Below, piece by piece: positions 33,529 to 41,857 of a stretch of 64,000 nt of DNA. A program made the translations under genes and the position numbers. The notes under the pieces were generated by a model. That model was not told where the DNA came from and searched no databases. It was given only the letters and a program-made list of their open reading frames with translations. The stretch is from DATCHW01 sp036508135. GTDB taxonomy: Bacteria > Bacteroidota > Ignavibacteria > Tepidaquicellales > Tepidaquicellaceae. Location of the stretch: positions 1 through 64,000 of the forward strand of contig DATCHW010000075.1 in assembly GCA_036508135.1 (NCBI GenBank), written 5' to 3'. Numbering within the stretch: position 1 is the first letter of the stretch; every line of letters starts with the position of its first letter.

Positions 33529-33544
33529 TACAAATACTGTGCCA
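33529..33544 (-). promoter_or_regulatory. Sigma-54 promoter of two-receiver gene
   Basis: On the minus strand TGGCAC (33544-33539), five bases, then TTGTA: consensus is TGGCAC-N5-TTGCA, one mismatch. GG and the -12 element have the exact spacing. Transcription would start near 33518, about 45 bases before the gene. An NtrC-type activator is encoded immediately upstream. Confidence 0.75.
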
Positions 33545-33678
33545 GTCACTAATCAATGATATTTTGCAAATAATCGAGGTTTTTTATTGGTGTGTATATT
33601 GAGTTATCTAAGAAAATATTAAAAACGCCTTAATAATGAAGATTTCTAAGTTTAAATCCATCTATCATTATTCTGAGA

Positions 33679-33719
33679 GGTGTATAAATATATATGCGGG
33701 TGTATAAATTATTATGCGG
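33679..33719 (-). promoter_or_regulatory. Tandem 20-bp repeats, candidate activator sites
   Basis: GGTGTATAAAT...ATGCGG occurs twice, at 33679-33699 and 33699-33719, with a period of 20 bases (two helical turns). The pair lies about 150 bases upstream of the sigma-54 promoter, the usual distance for NtrC-family enhancers. A weaker relative (GGTGTGTATATT) occurs at 33589. Confidence 0.55.
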
Positions 33720-33751
33720 AATTTCTTTTGATTAAATGGATTATTATTTGA

Positions 33752-35149
33752 TTAAAGTCCATCCGGCTTTTTAATTCCGTATTTTTTCATTAATGCTTGA
33801 AAATTCGACCTTTGCATACTAACATCCAGCGAAGCTCTGCTTATATTCCATTCATTTCTTAAAAGCGCTTCGGTTAAGAAAAGTTTTTCTATTTCCTGAA
33901 TTGATGTATTTCTTACCTGTTTTTTGAAATCATTTAATTCATATATATTTTTAGGAACAACTGATTTTGATGATATTTCAGTCTTAAACAAAACACCTGA
34001 TATATGAGCCGGTTTTATTTCCTTATCCTCTACTATTATAGTAAGTCTCTCTATAGTATGCTCCAGTTCCCTGATATTTCCGGGCCAATGGTAATTTGAA
34101 AGCATTTCCATTGACTCAATATTTACTGACGGCATCTCTCTTCCAAGTATTCCGCAATATTTTTTAAGAAAATGCATTGTTAATTCCGGAATATCATCTT
34201 TCCTGTCCCTTAATGGCGGAAGTTTTATTGGAAAAACATTCAATCTATAAAATAAATCTTCCCTGAATTTTCCTTCTTCAACTAAATTCCTGAGGTTTTT
34301 ATTCGTAGCAAAAATCAATCTTACATCCACTTTTTTTACGACAGTACTCCCTACCGGAATAAATTCCATATTCTGTAAAACTCTTAAGAGCCTTGCCTGA
34401 ACTTCGAGTGTAAGGTTTCCGATTTCATCTAAAAAAATTGTACCTTTATCCGCTGCTTCAAAGACTCCCTGTTTATCGGCAAATGCCCCGGTGAAAGAGC
34501 CTTTAGTATGACCAAAAAGTTCACTCTCAATAATACTGCTTGATAATGTAGACACATCTACGGCAAAGAAATTATAATTTTTTCTTTTACTTTTATTATG
34601 AATAGCTTTTGCGGTGAGATCTTTTCCCGTTCCGCTTTCGCCAAGTATAAGAACAGTACTATCGGTAGGCGCTACTTTATTAATCAGGTTAAACACTTCC
34701 GCAATTCTCGGGCTTCTGCCAATAATGCCTTCAAATCCCGAAACATTTGAATAATCATATTCTTCAGTTGTTGTAATTATTAATTTCCTTTTATCCAATG
34801 CCCTTTTCAGAACCGCAAGAATTTCACCGGGAGTAAAAGGTTTCGGCAGATAATCAAAAGCACCGTATTTCATTGTTTCAACTGCGGAAGAAATGGTAGC
34901 AAATCCGGTTATCACTACGACGATAGTATCGGGATATTTTTGCCTGATAGTTTGCAGGACTTCCATACCACCGACATCGATCATTTTTAAATCCGTGAAG
35001 ACAACATCGAATGACTGCTCTTCAAGTATCTTTAGTGCTTGCTTTCCGCTTGTTGTATAAATAACATCATGCCCAGCCCTGAGAAATATCTTTTCACAGC
35101 TCTGACAGATTACAAGTTCATCATCTACTATCAATATATTTGCTTTCAT
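33752..35149 (-). CDS. NtrC-family sigma-54-dependent response regulator
   Basis: A protein of 465 residues. The receiver spans 1-120 (Asp9-10, phosphoacceptor Asp53, Lys103). The AAA+ domain has Walker A LGESGTGKD at 169-177, the sigma-54 contact loop GSFTGA at 217-222, Walker B FLDEIGNL, and the Arg finger in REDLFYRLNVFP. The C-terminal helix-turn-helix of the Fis type is NISRASLDVSMQRSNFQALM. It overlaps the kinase gene by four bases and forms its cognate pair. The likely target is the sigma-54 promoter just downstream. Confidence 0.95.
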   Translation of the reverse strand: MKANILIVDDELVICQSCEKIFLRAGHDVIYTTSGKQALKILEEQSFDVVFTDLKMIDVGGMEVLQTIRQKYPDTIVVVITGFATISSAVETMKYGAFDYLPKPFTPGEILAVLKRALDKRKLIITTTEEYDYSNVSGFEGIIGRSPRIAEVFNLINKVAPTDSTVLILGESGTGKDLTAKAIHNKSKRKNYNFFAVDVSTLSSSIIESELFGHTKGSFTGAFADKQGVFEAADKGTIFLDEIGNLTLEVQARLLRVLQNMEFIPVGSTVVKKVDVRLIFATNKNLRNLVEEGKFREDLFYRLNVFPIKLPPLRDRKDDIPELTMHFLKKYCGILGREMPSVNIESMEMLSNYHWPGNIRELEHTIERLTIIVEDKEIKPAHISGVLFKTEISSKSVVPKNIYELNDFKKQVRNTSIQEIEKLFLTEALLRNEWNISRASLDVSMQRSNFQALMKKYGIKKPDGL

Positions 35150-37134
35150 TGTTCTTCTGCAATTGCTTTTATTGGTAATTGTACTATAAATGTTGTTCCT
35201 TTACCCGATTCGCTTTCTACATGTATAGTTCCGCCGTGCTGTTCTATAATACCGTAACTGATTGAAAGTCCTAGTCCTGTTCCGCTTTCTTTAGTAGTGA
35301 AGAAAGGATCAAAAATCCTGTTCTTATTTTCCTCTGAGATACCGTGTCCCGAATCTGTGAATTTTAATTCGATGTATTCACCATTTTTCATGACACGTGA
35401 TTGAATATTAAGCAAACCTCCATTTGGCATAGCATCCGAGGCATTGAGGATGAAGTTTATTATAACCTGCTGAATCTGGTCACCGTCTGCCATTATTTCA
35501 GGGAAGTTATCTTCCAGTTTCCGTTCGATGTTTATATTACGGAATGAAGTCTGATTTCTTACGAGCATAACAATATTATCCACAAGCGAATTAATATTTG
35601 TCTGCTTCTTCATTGGTTTTGTTTGTCTTGCAAAGTCGAGCAATCTTTTAACAATTTCCCTGCACCGTATAGTTTCATTGACTATAACACGGGCATCTTC
35701 TTTTTTAGGATCCCCTTCCGGCAGATCTTCAAAGAGCAAGCTCGCATTTGTCAAAACTCCTGTAAGCGGATTATTTATTTCGTGAGCCACACCTGCGGCA
35801 AGTTTTCCAAGCGATGCCAGTTTTTCCGAACGGAACAGCTGTCCGTGAATTTTTTTGAGTTCAGAAGTTCTCTGCTGAACCTTCACTTCGAGTGTATCTG
35901 CCCATGCTTCAAGTTCCTGTTTTTCCTTGTCCAGTTCCATCGCCATTTGATTTAAAGCCACCGCAAGATTCTCAACTTCTCTGGGTGCTTTTTTAATTGT
36001 AAAGCTTGATTTATATTCCCCTTCCGATATCTTCCTCGCTGCTTCTTCAAGAGTCCGGAGAGGCACTGATATCCGTTTCGATAGCAATATTGCAACAAAA
36101 TAAATAATAACCATTACTATTACTGCAATCCCTAAAAAAATAAAAATCGTACTCCACAGAACATCCGTGAACCGCTGTTTTAGAATTCCCACATAAAGCA
36201 TTCCAATAATATTACCGTCAATATCCCTTATGGGATCGTATGCACTGATATACCAGGCATTTACAACGAAAGCATCTCCTATCCACCTTTCTCCTTTTTC
36301 AAGTGTTGATTCACCCACTTCTTCTGAGACAAGAGTTCCGGTTGCATAACTGCCGTCAATATTTTTTACATTTGTTGAAATCCGCAAATCGCCCTGGAAA
36401 ATAGTTGCAGTTCCTATCTCCTGCCCTTTATAAATTTCTTTTTCATGGACTATTTCCTTTATCTTGTTTACTATTTCATAATTTCTGTTAAGCAAAACTC
36501 CCGCTGTTAAAACCCCTATTAAATTTTTATTTCTATCCAGAACCGGTACTGCACATTTCAGCATCATACCTGATGTTTCAACAGAATCTTTTCTTGTTTT
36601 GGATTTAGGAGTGGCAATAATATCCATTCTTGCATTTTCCACAAGTTCATAAGATTCAAAGTTTAAATATTTTGCACTTACGATGTCCGTCCCCGAGTAT
36701 GAATGCCGAGTTTCGAGCACCCGCTGTACAAACTTATCGTTTATCAAAGTATCCCCTTTATCGAAAGAATTTCTACCCCTGCATACTACTACACCTTTAG
36801 TATTGACAAGCGTAAACACATCGAGCTTTTCTGTTGTCAATGTCTGAGCCAGTTCTTTCTGTAATGTATCCGCATTATTTTCAATCAGTGATGAAATTAT
36901 AAGGCTTCTTGATGCAGTAAGGCGTGCAACGCTTTCAATACTTGATATTTTGTTCCTGTAAATTTCTTTTGCGGAATTCAAGTCTGATACGGTTTTCATC
37001 TCAGCACGGTTAATCACCTCATTGTATATTATTTTTGTCCCGATGATACTTAATATTGTAGTAGGAGTCAAAATTGCGATAGTAAAATATAATATCAGAT
37101 GGGACTGAATACTTTTTAGCGACATTTTTTTCAT
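35146..37134 (-). CDS. Cache-domain sensor histidine kinase
   Basis: A protein of 662 residues. A first transmembrane helix (about 14-33) precedes a large periplasmic double-Cache-like sensor (about 35-330). A second helix (IFLGIAVIVMVIIYFVAILL) and a HAMP domain follow. Next is a coiled coil, then HisKA with the H-box LAAGVAHEINNPLTG, and the HATPase N, G1 and G2 boxes (NFILNASDAM, FTDSGHGIS, GTGLGLSISYGI). It should phosphorylate the NtrC-type regulator encoded next. The Cache domain suggests a small extracellular ligand such as an organic acid; which is unknown. Confidence 0.95.
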   Translation of the reverse strand: MKKMSLKSIQSHLILYFTIAILTPTTILSIIGTKIIYNEVINRAEMKTVSDLNSAKEIYRNKISSIESVARLTASRSLIISSLIENNADTLQKELAQTLTTEKLDVFTLVNTKGVVVCRGRNSFDKGDTLINDKFVQRVLETRHSYSGTDIVSAKYLNFESYELVENARMDIIATPKSKTRKDSVETSGMMLKCAVPVLDRNKNLIGVLTAGVLLNRNYEIVNKIKEIVHEKEIYKGQEIGTATIFQGDLRISTNVKNIDGSYATGTLVSEEVGESTLEKGERWIGDAFVVNAWYISAYDPIRDIDGNIIGMLYVGILKQRFTDVLWSTIFIFLGIAVIVMVIIYFVAILLSKRISVPLRTLEEAARKISEGEYKSSFTIKKAPREVENLAVALNQMAMELDKEKQELEAWADTLEVKVQQRTSELKKIHGQLFRSEKLASLGKLAAGVAHEINNPLTGVLTNASLLFEDLPEGDPKKEDARVIVNETIRCREIVKRLLDFARQTKPMKKQTNINSLVDNIVMLVRNQTSFRNINIERKLEDNFPEIMADGDQIQQVIINFILNASDAMPNGGLLNIQSRVMKNGEYIELKFTDSGHGISEENKNRIFDPFFTTKESGTGLGLSISYGIIEQHGGTIHVESESGKGTTFIVQLPIKAIAEEQ

Positions 37135-37240
37135 AATCTTTTAGATTTCATTTTAATAAAAGAATTTACTTTTTTAATCACCCATTAAAAAAGAGAATTT
37201 ATTTTTTCATCGGATGCCATCACTTCAATATTATTCATTA

Positions 37241-38629
37241 TTAATTTCGTTTCAAGAACACTTTGAAGCAGGTACCCGGTCCTATCTCATTAGCAAGCCG
37301 GGAAGGACTCTCGAACGTTATTTCCCCTTCATGCTGTTCTATTATAAGTTTGACCACCGAAAGCCCGAGCCCTGTTCCCTCATAATTTTTTTCTTTCACA
37401 TTTGATGCTCTATAAAATTCTCTAAATATTTTTAATTTATCTTTTTCGGGTATTCCTATCCCGTTATCACATACTTCGACACGGATTTCATTTTCTTCCC
37501 TGCCGTCTTCAATCACAATCTCGATTGTGCTGCCGAAATTTGAATATTTTATTGCATTGCCTATTAAATTTGAGAAGGCAAGTCCTATCAGACTGTAGTC
37601 TCCTTTGATAGTGCATTTATCAGAACGTAAATCATAAAAGTTAATTCCTATCCTGCTGTAATCCCCCTGAATTTTTTTCTTTATGATCAATTTATTTAAT
37701 AATTCTGCAATGTTAATATCATCTTTGTTCAGTGAAGTCTGAAGCCTGAGTCTTGATATATTAAGAACATCATTAATAATCTGGATTGCCTCATCGGTTC
37801 GATTCCGTGCTTTCTGTAATTTATCTTCGACGGGCTGAGAAATTGGTCCCGTGAATTTTTGCAGTATCAGGTCAAGATAAGATTGCACGGAAGCAAGCGG
37901 GGATTTTATCTCGTGAACTATACCCATTGTATATTTTTGCTTTATCACTTCTGCTTTATCAAGTTTATCCAGTGTGATCTTAAGTTCCTGGTCGCGTATG
38001 TACAATGCCCTTGCTATAGAATTCGCAAGGAAAACACTTACGATAAGCATAATACCAAATGAGGTTGCGAATATCAGATTATATTCCAGATTGTTATAAA
38101 TTGTCATATTCAGCAGAATTCCAAATTTATGATGCGGGATGATAGTGAAATATTCCAGCAATGATGCCGTATAAAAGCAAATCACAATTCCGCTTGCAAT
38201 CGTGTATATTACATACCCGGGGAGTAACAAACTTCCTATTATCATATGGAAGATAAAAAAAACATAGAATGGACTTTCAATCCCCCCAGTATAATAAATT
38301 AGAATTGCCAGAGCTATTATATCGGCAAAAATCTGGATTAATGAAAAATGAACCTGGTTAAATTTATCAGGATCATTTTTTATCAGATCTGTTTTTAAGA
38401 TATACTGAAATAAAACATTATAAAACAAAATTACGGCAGAAAGTACAATAAGTGCTGTGCGCTGTTCGGTACTTAATTCTATATCTATTACAAACAGGGT
38501 CAAAATTGTGAATATAGAAAGAGAAATGAAAACGATATACCGTAAGTTTACTATCCACCTGTTGCGCCTTATTAATAAAGCCCATAATTGTTCTAAATCA
38601 TAAGTATTGGATGGAATTAGTCTATACAT
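37241..38629 (-). CDS. RegB-like membrane histidine kinase
   Basis: A protein of 462 residues. Six transmembrane helices (about 30-215) contain GGIESPFYVFFIFHM, similar to the GGxxNPF quinone-binding signature of RegB/PrrB redox kinases. A short coiled coil leads to the H-box MGIVHEIKSPLASVQS and a HATPase domain with GNAIKYS, VCDNGIGIPE and GTGLGLSVVKLI. No redox-active Cys is seen next to the H-box. A close paralogue at 43.9 kb lies after the [FeFe] hydrogenase genes. Sensing of the quinone pool or redox state is inference. Confidence 0.88.
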   Translation of the reverse strand: MYRLIPSNTYDLEQLWALLIRRNRWIVNLRYIVFISLSIFTILTLFVIDIELSTEQRTALIVLSAVILFYNVLFQYILKTDLIKNDPDKFNQVHFSLIQIFADIIALAILIYYTGGIESPFYVFFIFHMIIGSLLLPGYVIYTIASGIVICFYTASLLEYFTIIPHHKFGILLNMTIYNNLEYNLIFATSFGIMLIVSVFLANSIARALYIRDQELKITLDKLDKAEVIKQKYTMGIVHEIKSPLASVQSYLDLILQKFTGPISQPVEDKLQKARNRTDEAIQIINDVLNISRLRLQTSLNKDDINIAELLNKLIIKKKIQGDYSRIGINFYDLRSDKCTIKGDYSLIGLAFSNLIGNAIKYSNFGSTIEIVIEDGREENEIRVEVCDNGIGIPEKDKLKIFREFYRASNVKEKNYEGTGLGLSVVKLIIEQHEGEITFESPSRLANEIGPGTCFKVFLKRN

Positions 38630-38879
38630 AACACCAATTAAATAAAGTTAAATTATTATAGTGAGTTATAAAAGTCATTTTTTAAAAAACAAGATACATA
38701 CTTCTAAAGAACGGCAGGAAAGGAAAACCATTTCCAACTTCTTTTCTTTTCATAGCAGAATAAAAAAATTATTCTTATCTTATCTCAATGCAATTTTTGT
38801 AATTCCGGTTTTATCATTCCTGATGGTTTCAGAATTCAGGAACTTAAAAAGTATATTTAAAAAAATAAAATCTAATAAT

Positions 38880-39251
38880 ATGAAAAAGAAAAATCCAATC
38901 GGCTGGTTTGAAATTTATGTTAGTGATTTTGAAAAATCAAAAAAATTCTATCACGAGCTATTCGGCTGGGAATACCGGTTGTTAAAAAACTTCAGGACGG
39001 AATACTGGACTATCTGGGCGGGAGAAGGTACTGTAGGCGGCGGCTTTATGAAAAAAGCGGATGATTTTAAAGGCGGGCAATCTGTAATTATTTATTTAGA
39101 TGTTGATAATATCGATGAAACACTCGCAGAGGTAGAAAAAGCCGGTGGAAAGATCGTCACTCCAAAAACTCTCATTAACGAATCATCCGGGTATTTCGGA
39201 ATGTTCAATGATTTAGACGGTAACCTCTTGGGACTCTGGACAAAACACTAA
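38880..39251 (+). CDS. VOC (glyoxalase-like) family protein
   Basis: The ATG at 38880 gives 123 residues starting MKKKNPIGWFEIYVSDFEKS, the usual start of the family; the frame is open further upstream but that stretch is basic and unlike a domain. Two beta-alpha-beta-beta-beta halves are visible: WFEIYVSD...FYHELFGWEY, and a second around VIIYLDVDNIDETLAEVEKAGG ending FNDLDGNLLGLW. Metal ligands are only partly recognisable. Reaction unknown. It is divergent from the kinase gene at 38.6 kb. Confidence 0.85.
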   Translation: MKKKNPIGWFEIYVSDFEKSKKFYHELFGWEYRLLKNFRTEYWTIWAGEGTVGGGFMKKADDFKGGQSVIIYLDVDNIDETLAEVEKAGGKIVTPKTLINESSGYFGMFNDLDGNLLGLWTKH

Positions 39252-39311
39252 GACTATTCGTGTTACCAATCAGGGGAGATTGCGTGAAAACACAAAACAT
39301 ATGAAAAGTAA

Positions 39312-39368
39312 TTTGGGCTAAAGCCCGAATACTATTCATTTTAGCTATCCCCGTCGTAAACGACGGGG
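39312..39368. repeat. Twin-hairpin dispersed repeat, copy C
   Basis: GGGCTAAAGCCC (39315-39326) and CCCCGTCGT/ACGACGGGG (39349-39368) are separated by 22 bases containing TATTCATTTT, as in copy A. Hairpin sequences differ from copies A and B, but the geometry and spacer word are the same. Confidence 0.65.
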
Positions 39369-39714
39369 TAATTTTCTTATTGTCATATAGTCTCAGAGGA
39401 TTGGTAACAAGGAAAAAGGGGTTATCACCCGGCTTCTCCCAGTTGGGAACATTATAAACCTTTACGAATCGGGAGATGCGTAAAGAGAGGGTGAAAAACA
39501 CTGAATTTATGAAGGTGACAGGCTTATACCTGTCACCAACATTCAAAACAATTTTATCTTCAAGCATCGGCACCTTGACCTTAATTTTCCCAATAAGTTA
39601 GTTAATTATTTGACTTTTGTCCTATAAATCTTTGTAAAATTTAAGGATTTTTATTTTTATATTGACTTTTTCCAATTAAAGGATATTAAGGTCTTATTAT
39701 ACTAAATAATTAAA

Positions 39715-39744
39715 TTGAATATAAAAAAACCATTAAGTAATTTG
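39715..39744 (+). promoter_or_regulatory. Bacteroidota-type promoter candidate
   Basis: TTG (39715-39717), 20 bases, then TAATTTG (39738-39744), close to the TTG/TAnnTTTG pattern of Bacteroidota housekeeping promoters. It lies 32 bases upstream of the receiver gene that opens the [FeFe]-hydrogenase operon. Confidence 0.35.
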
Positions 39745-39776
39745 TATAGTATTTAAATAATTTAATGGAGGTATAA

Positions 39777-40145
39777 ATGTCTTTAATAGCTGTAATTGAT
39801 GATGATCCGGATATCCGGGAAGCAACCACTCTCGTATTAAATTCCAAAGGATATGAGGTTATCACAGCAAGTAATCCTGATGACGGTTATAAAATAGTAA
39901 CCGAAAAAAAACCCGATTTGATAATTCTTGATGTTATGATGGATGAGCCGGACGATGGTTTTTTCCTCGCCCAGAGATTCAGAAGAGAACATATCAAAAC
40001 ACCAATCATTATGTACACATCCGTTTCAAAAGCAATCGGAATGGATTTTGGACCAAGTGAGATGGTTCCGGTTGATGATTTTGTCGAAAAACCTATAACA
40101 CCGGATCTTTTAATAGAAAAAGTAGAAAAATTTTTAAAAAAGTAA
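39777..40145 (+). CDS. Stand-alone receiver-domain protein
   Basis: A protein of 122 residues, a single CheY-like receiver: Asp8-9, phosphoacceptor Asp in LIILDVMMDEPDDG (about residue 59), a Thr/Ser in YTSVSK, and Lys in VEKPITPD. No output domain. GGAGG lies six bases before the ATG. It is the first gene before hydCBA and may be phosphorylated by one of the RegB-like kinases on either side; the downstream effector is unknown. Confidence 0.92.
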   Translation: MSLIAVIDDDPDIREATTLVLNSKGYEVITASNPDDGYKIVTEKKPDLIILDVMMDEPDDGFFLAQRFRREHIKTPIIMYTSVSKAIGMDFGPSEMVPVDDFVEKPITPDLLIEKVEKFLKK

Positions 40146-40160
40146 CCTTAAGGAGTTTAC

Positions 40161-40634
40161 ATGCTAGTAACTGAAAAAAATTCTCTTGCTCAAGAGATAG
40201 AGGAATTATGCAAATCGTACGGTTCAGACAGATCCGCCTTGCTGCCTATACTGCAGGCGATACAAAAGAATCACAAATATATTTCAGACTTTGCACAACA
40301 GGAAATTGCAAGAATGCTTGATATACACCCCGTTGAAGTGTACAGCGTCGTATCATTCTATACATTTCTGCATTCGGAGCCGAAAGGAAGAAACATTGTG
40401 AGACTTTGCAGAACGATTGTATGCGATATTTCCGGAAAGGATCTCGTAGAAAACGCAATAACGCGAGAACTGGGAATCAAATTCGGAGAAACAACAAAAG
40501 ATAAAAGAATTACACTTGAATATACAAACTGCCTTGGTATGTGCGACCAGGGACCGGCTATGATGATAAACGACAATATTTACACTCAACTCACACCTGA
40601 AAAGGCAGTCAAAATTTTAAATGAACTTAAATAG
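40161..40634 (+). CDS. hydC: NuoE-type subunit of bifurcating [FeFe] hydrogenase
   Basis: A protein of 157 residues with a NuoE-type thioredoxin-like [2Fe-2S] domain. The helical N-domain has LLPILQAIQKNHKYIS, then HPVEVYSVVSFYTFL. Cluster ligands are in LCRTIVC and TNCLGMCDQGP. AAGGAG precedes the ATG. It works with the NuoF-type protein 11 bases downstream. It differs considerably from the NuoE at 24.3 kb, so the two sets are not a recent duplication. Confidence 0.92.
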   Translation: MLVTEKNSLAQEIEELCKSYGSDRSALLPILQAIQKNHKYISDFAQQEIARMLDIHPVEVYSVVSFYTFLHSEPKGRNIVRLCRTIVCDISGKDLVENAITRELGIKFGETTKDKRITLEYTNCLGMCDQGPAMMINDNIYTQLTPEKAVKILNELK

Positions 40635-40645
40635 GGAGCGAAGAG

Positions 40646-41857
40646 ATGACAACGAAAATTAGAAAAACACAAAGACAGGGTGCGATATTATTTTCCCAGT
40701 ATAAACGCGGAGAAGGAATAAAAAAGGCACTCGAACTCGGCAGAGAAAATATATTATTCGAACTGAAAACATCAAAATTAAAAGGAAGAGGCGGAGCCGG
40801 ATTCCCGACTTCCACCAAATGGATGCTAACCGCCGCAGCAAAAGCAGAAGAAAAATTCATAGTTTGCAATGCTGATGAAGGCGAACCGGGAACATTCAAG
40901 GACAGAGTACTCCTCACCGAATATCCTGAATTGGTATTTGACGGTATGGTAATCGGAGGATATACTATCGGAGCTAAAAAAGGTCTGGTGTATTTACGAG
41001 GCGAATATGAATTTATGTTAGCCGACCTGGAAATATATCTTGAACAGATGAGAGAGGACAAGCTTCTCGGTGATAAGATTCTCGGAACTGATTTTAATTT
41101 CGATATTGAAATACGCCTCGGTGCAGGTGCATACGTTTGCGGAGAAGAAACTGCTTTGATAGAATCGCTTGAAGGTAACAGAGGCGAAGCAAGAAACAGA
41201 CCTCCTTACCCTGTAAATACGGGTTATAACAAACGCCCGACCTCGGTTAACAATGTAGAGACGCTTGCTTCAGTTCCGCATATCTTGCTCAAGGGCGGAA
41301 AATGGTATTCTTCTCACGGTACCGATAAATCTTCCGGCTCGAAATTATTCTCTGTTTCAGGAGATTGCGATAAACCCGGAGTATATGAACTTCCGTGGGG
41401 AACAAAAATAAAAGATTTACTGAAATTAGCAGGAGCAAAAAATACAAAAGCCGTGCAGGTGGGAGGCGCTTCCGGTATCTGCTTACCAGAATCACAATTC
41501 GAGAGAACTCTCGGGTATGAAGACATTGCCACCGGAGGTTCCATAATGATATTCAATAAAGACAGGGATATGGTAAAGATACTGAAAAACTTTATGGAAT
41601 TTTTTGTGGAAGAGTCCTGCGGACAGTGCACACCCTGCAGAATAGGAAATGTTAAATTGCTCGAAGGTGTAGAAATGATCGAACGTGATAATTATACATT
41701 TGCATATATTAATGAACTGAAAGAACTCGGTAAATCCATGCAGATAGCATCAAAGTGCGGTTTAGGTCAATCAAGCCCGAACTCATTCATATCAATTCTT
41801 GATAACTTCAAAGATGAAGTATTTAATACAAAGAGAAACGGAGGAAACAATGGATAA
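40646..41857 (+). CDS. hydB: NuoF-type subunit of bifurcating [FeFe] hydrogenase
   Basis: A protein of 403 residues, shorter than the NuoF homologue at 22 kb because the N-terminal [2Fe-2S] and C-terminal ferredoxin domains are absent. The NADH motif is LKGRGGAGFPTSTKW, the FMN motif CNADEGEPGTFKDR, and the [4Fe-4S] site ESCGQCTPCRIG with KCGLGQSS. It exchanges electrons with NAD(H). Its stop overlaps the start of hydA. Confidence 0.93.
   Translation: MTTKIRKTQRQGAILFSQYKRGEGIKKALELGRENILFELKTSKLKGRGGAGFPTSTKWMLTAAAKAEEKFIVCNADEGEPGTFKDRVLLTEYPELVFDGMVIGGYTIGAKKGLVYLRGEYEFMLADLEIYLEQMREDKLLGDKILGTDFNFDIEIRLGAGAYVCGEETALIESLEGNRGEARNRPPYPVNTGYNKRPTSVNNVETLASVPHILLKGGKWYSSHGTDKSSGSKLFSVSGDCDKPGVYELPWGTKIKDLLKLAGAKNTKAVQVGGASGICLPESQFERTLGYEDIATGGSIMIFNKDRDMVKILKNFMEFFVEESCGQCTPCRIGNVKLLEGVEMIERDNYTFAYINELKELGKSMQIASKCGLGQSSPNSFISILDNFKDEVFNTKRNGGNNG

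Larger units (their letters stand above)
39252..39776. other. Intergenic region upstream of the [FeFe]-hydrogenase operon
   Basis: This 525-base spacer holds no supported gene; an open minus-strand frame here has no recognisable protein features and overlaps the VOC gene. It contains the third twin-hairpin repeat (39312-39368) and, near the right end, a promoter candidate. The rest is AT-rich and shows nothing further. Confidence 0.65.

Noticed and set aside
38661..38879. Seventy-three-codon N-terminal extension of the VOC protein
   Set aside because: Basic and low in complexity, starts at GTG without a ribosome site; the domain starts at the ATG at 38880.
39205..39573. Minus-strand frame of 122 codons
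   Set aside because: It overlaps the VOC gene end and crosses the twin-hairpin repeat; no motif and no plausible start context.
41799..41849. Upstream start of hydA
   Set aside because: Lies inside hydB; the ATG at 41850 has GGAGG at the proper distance.
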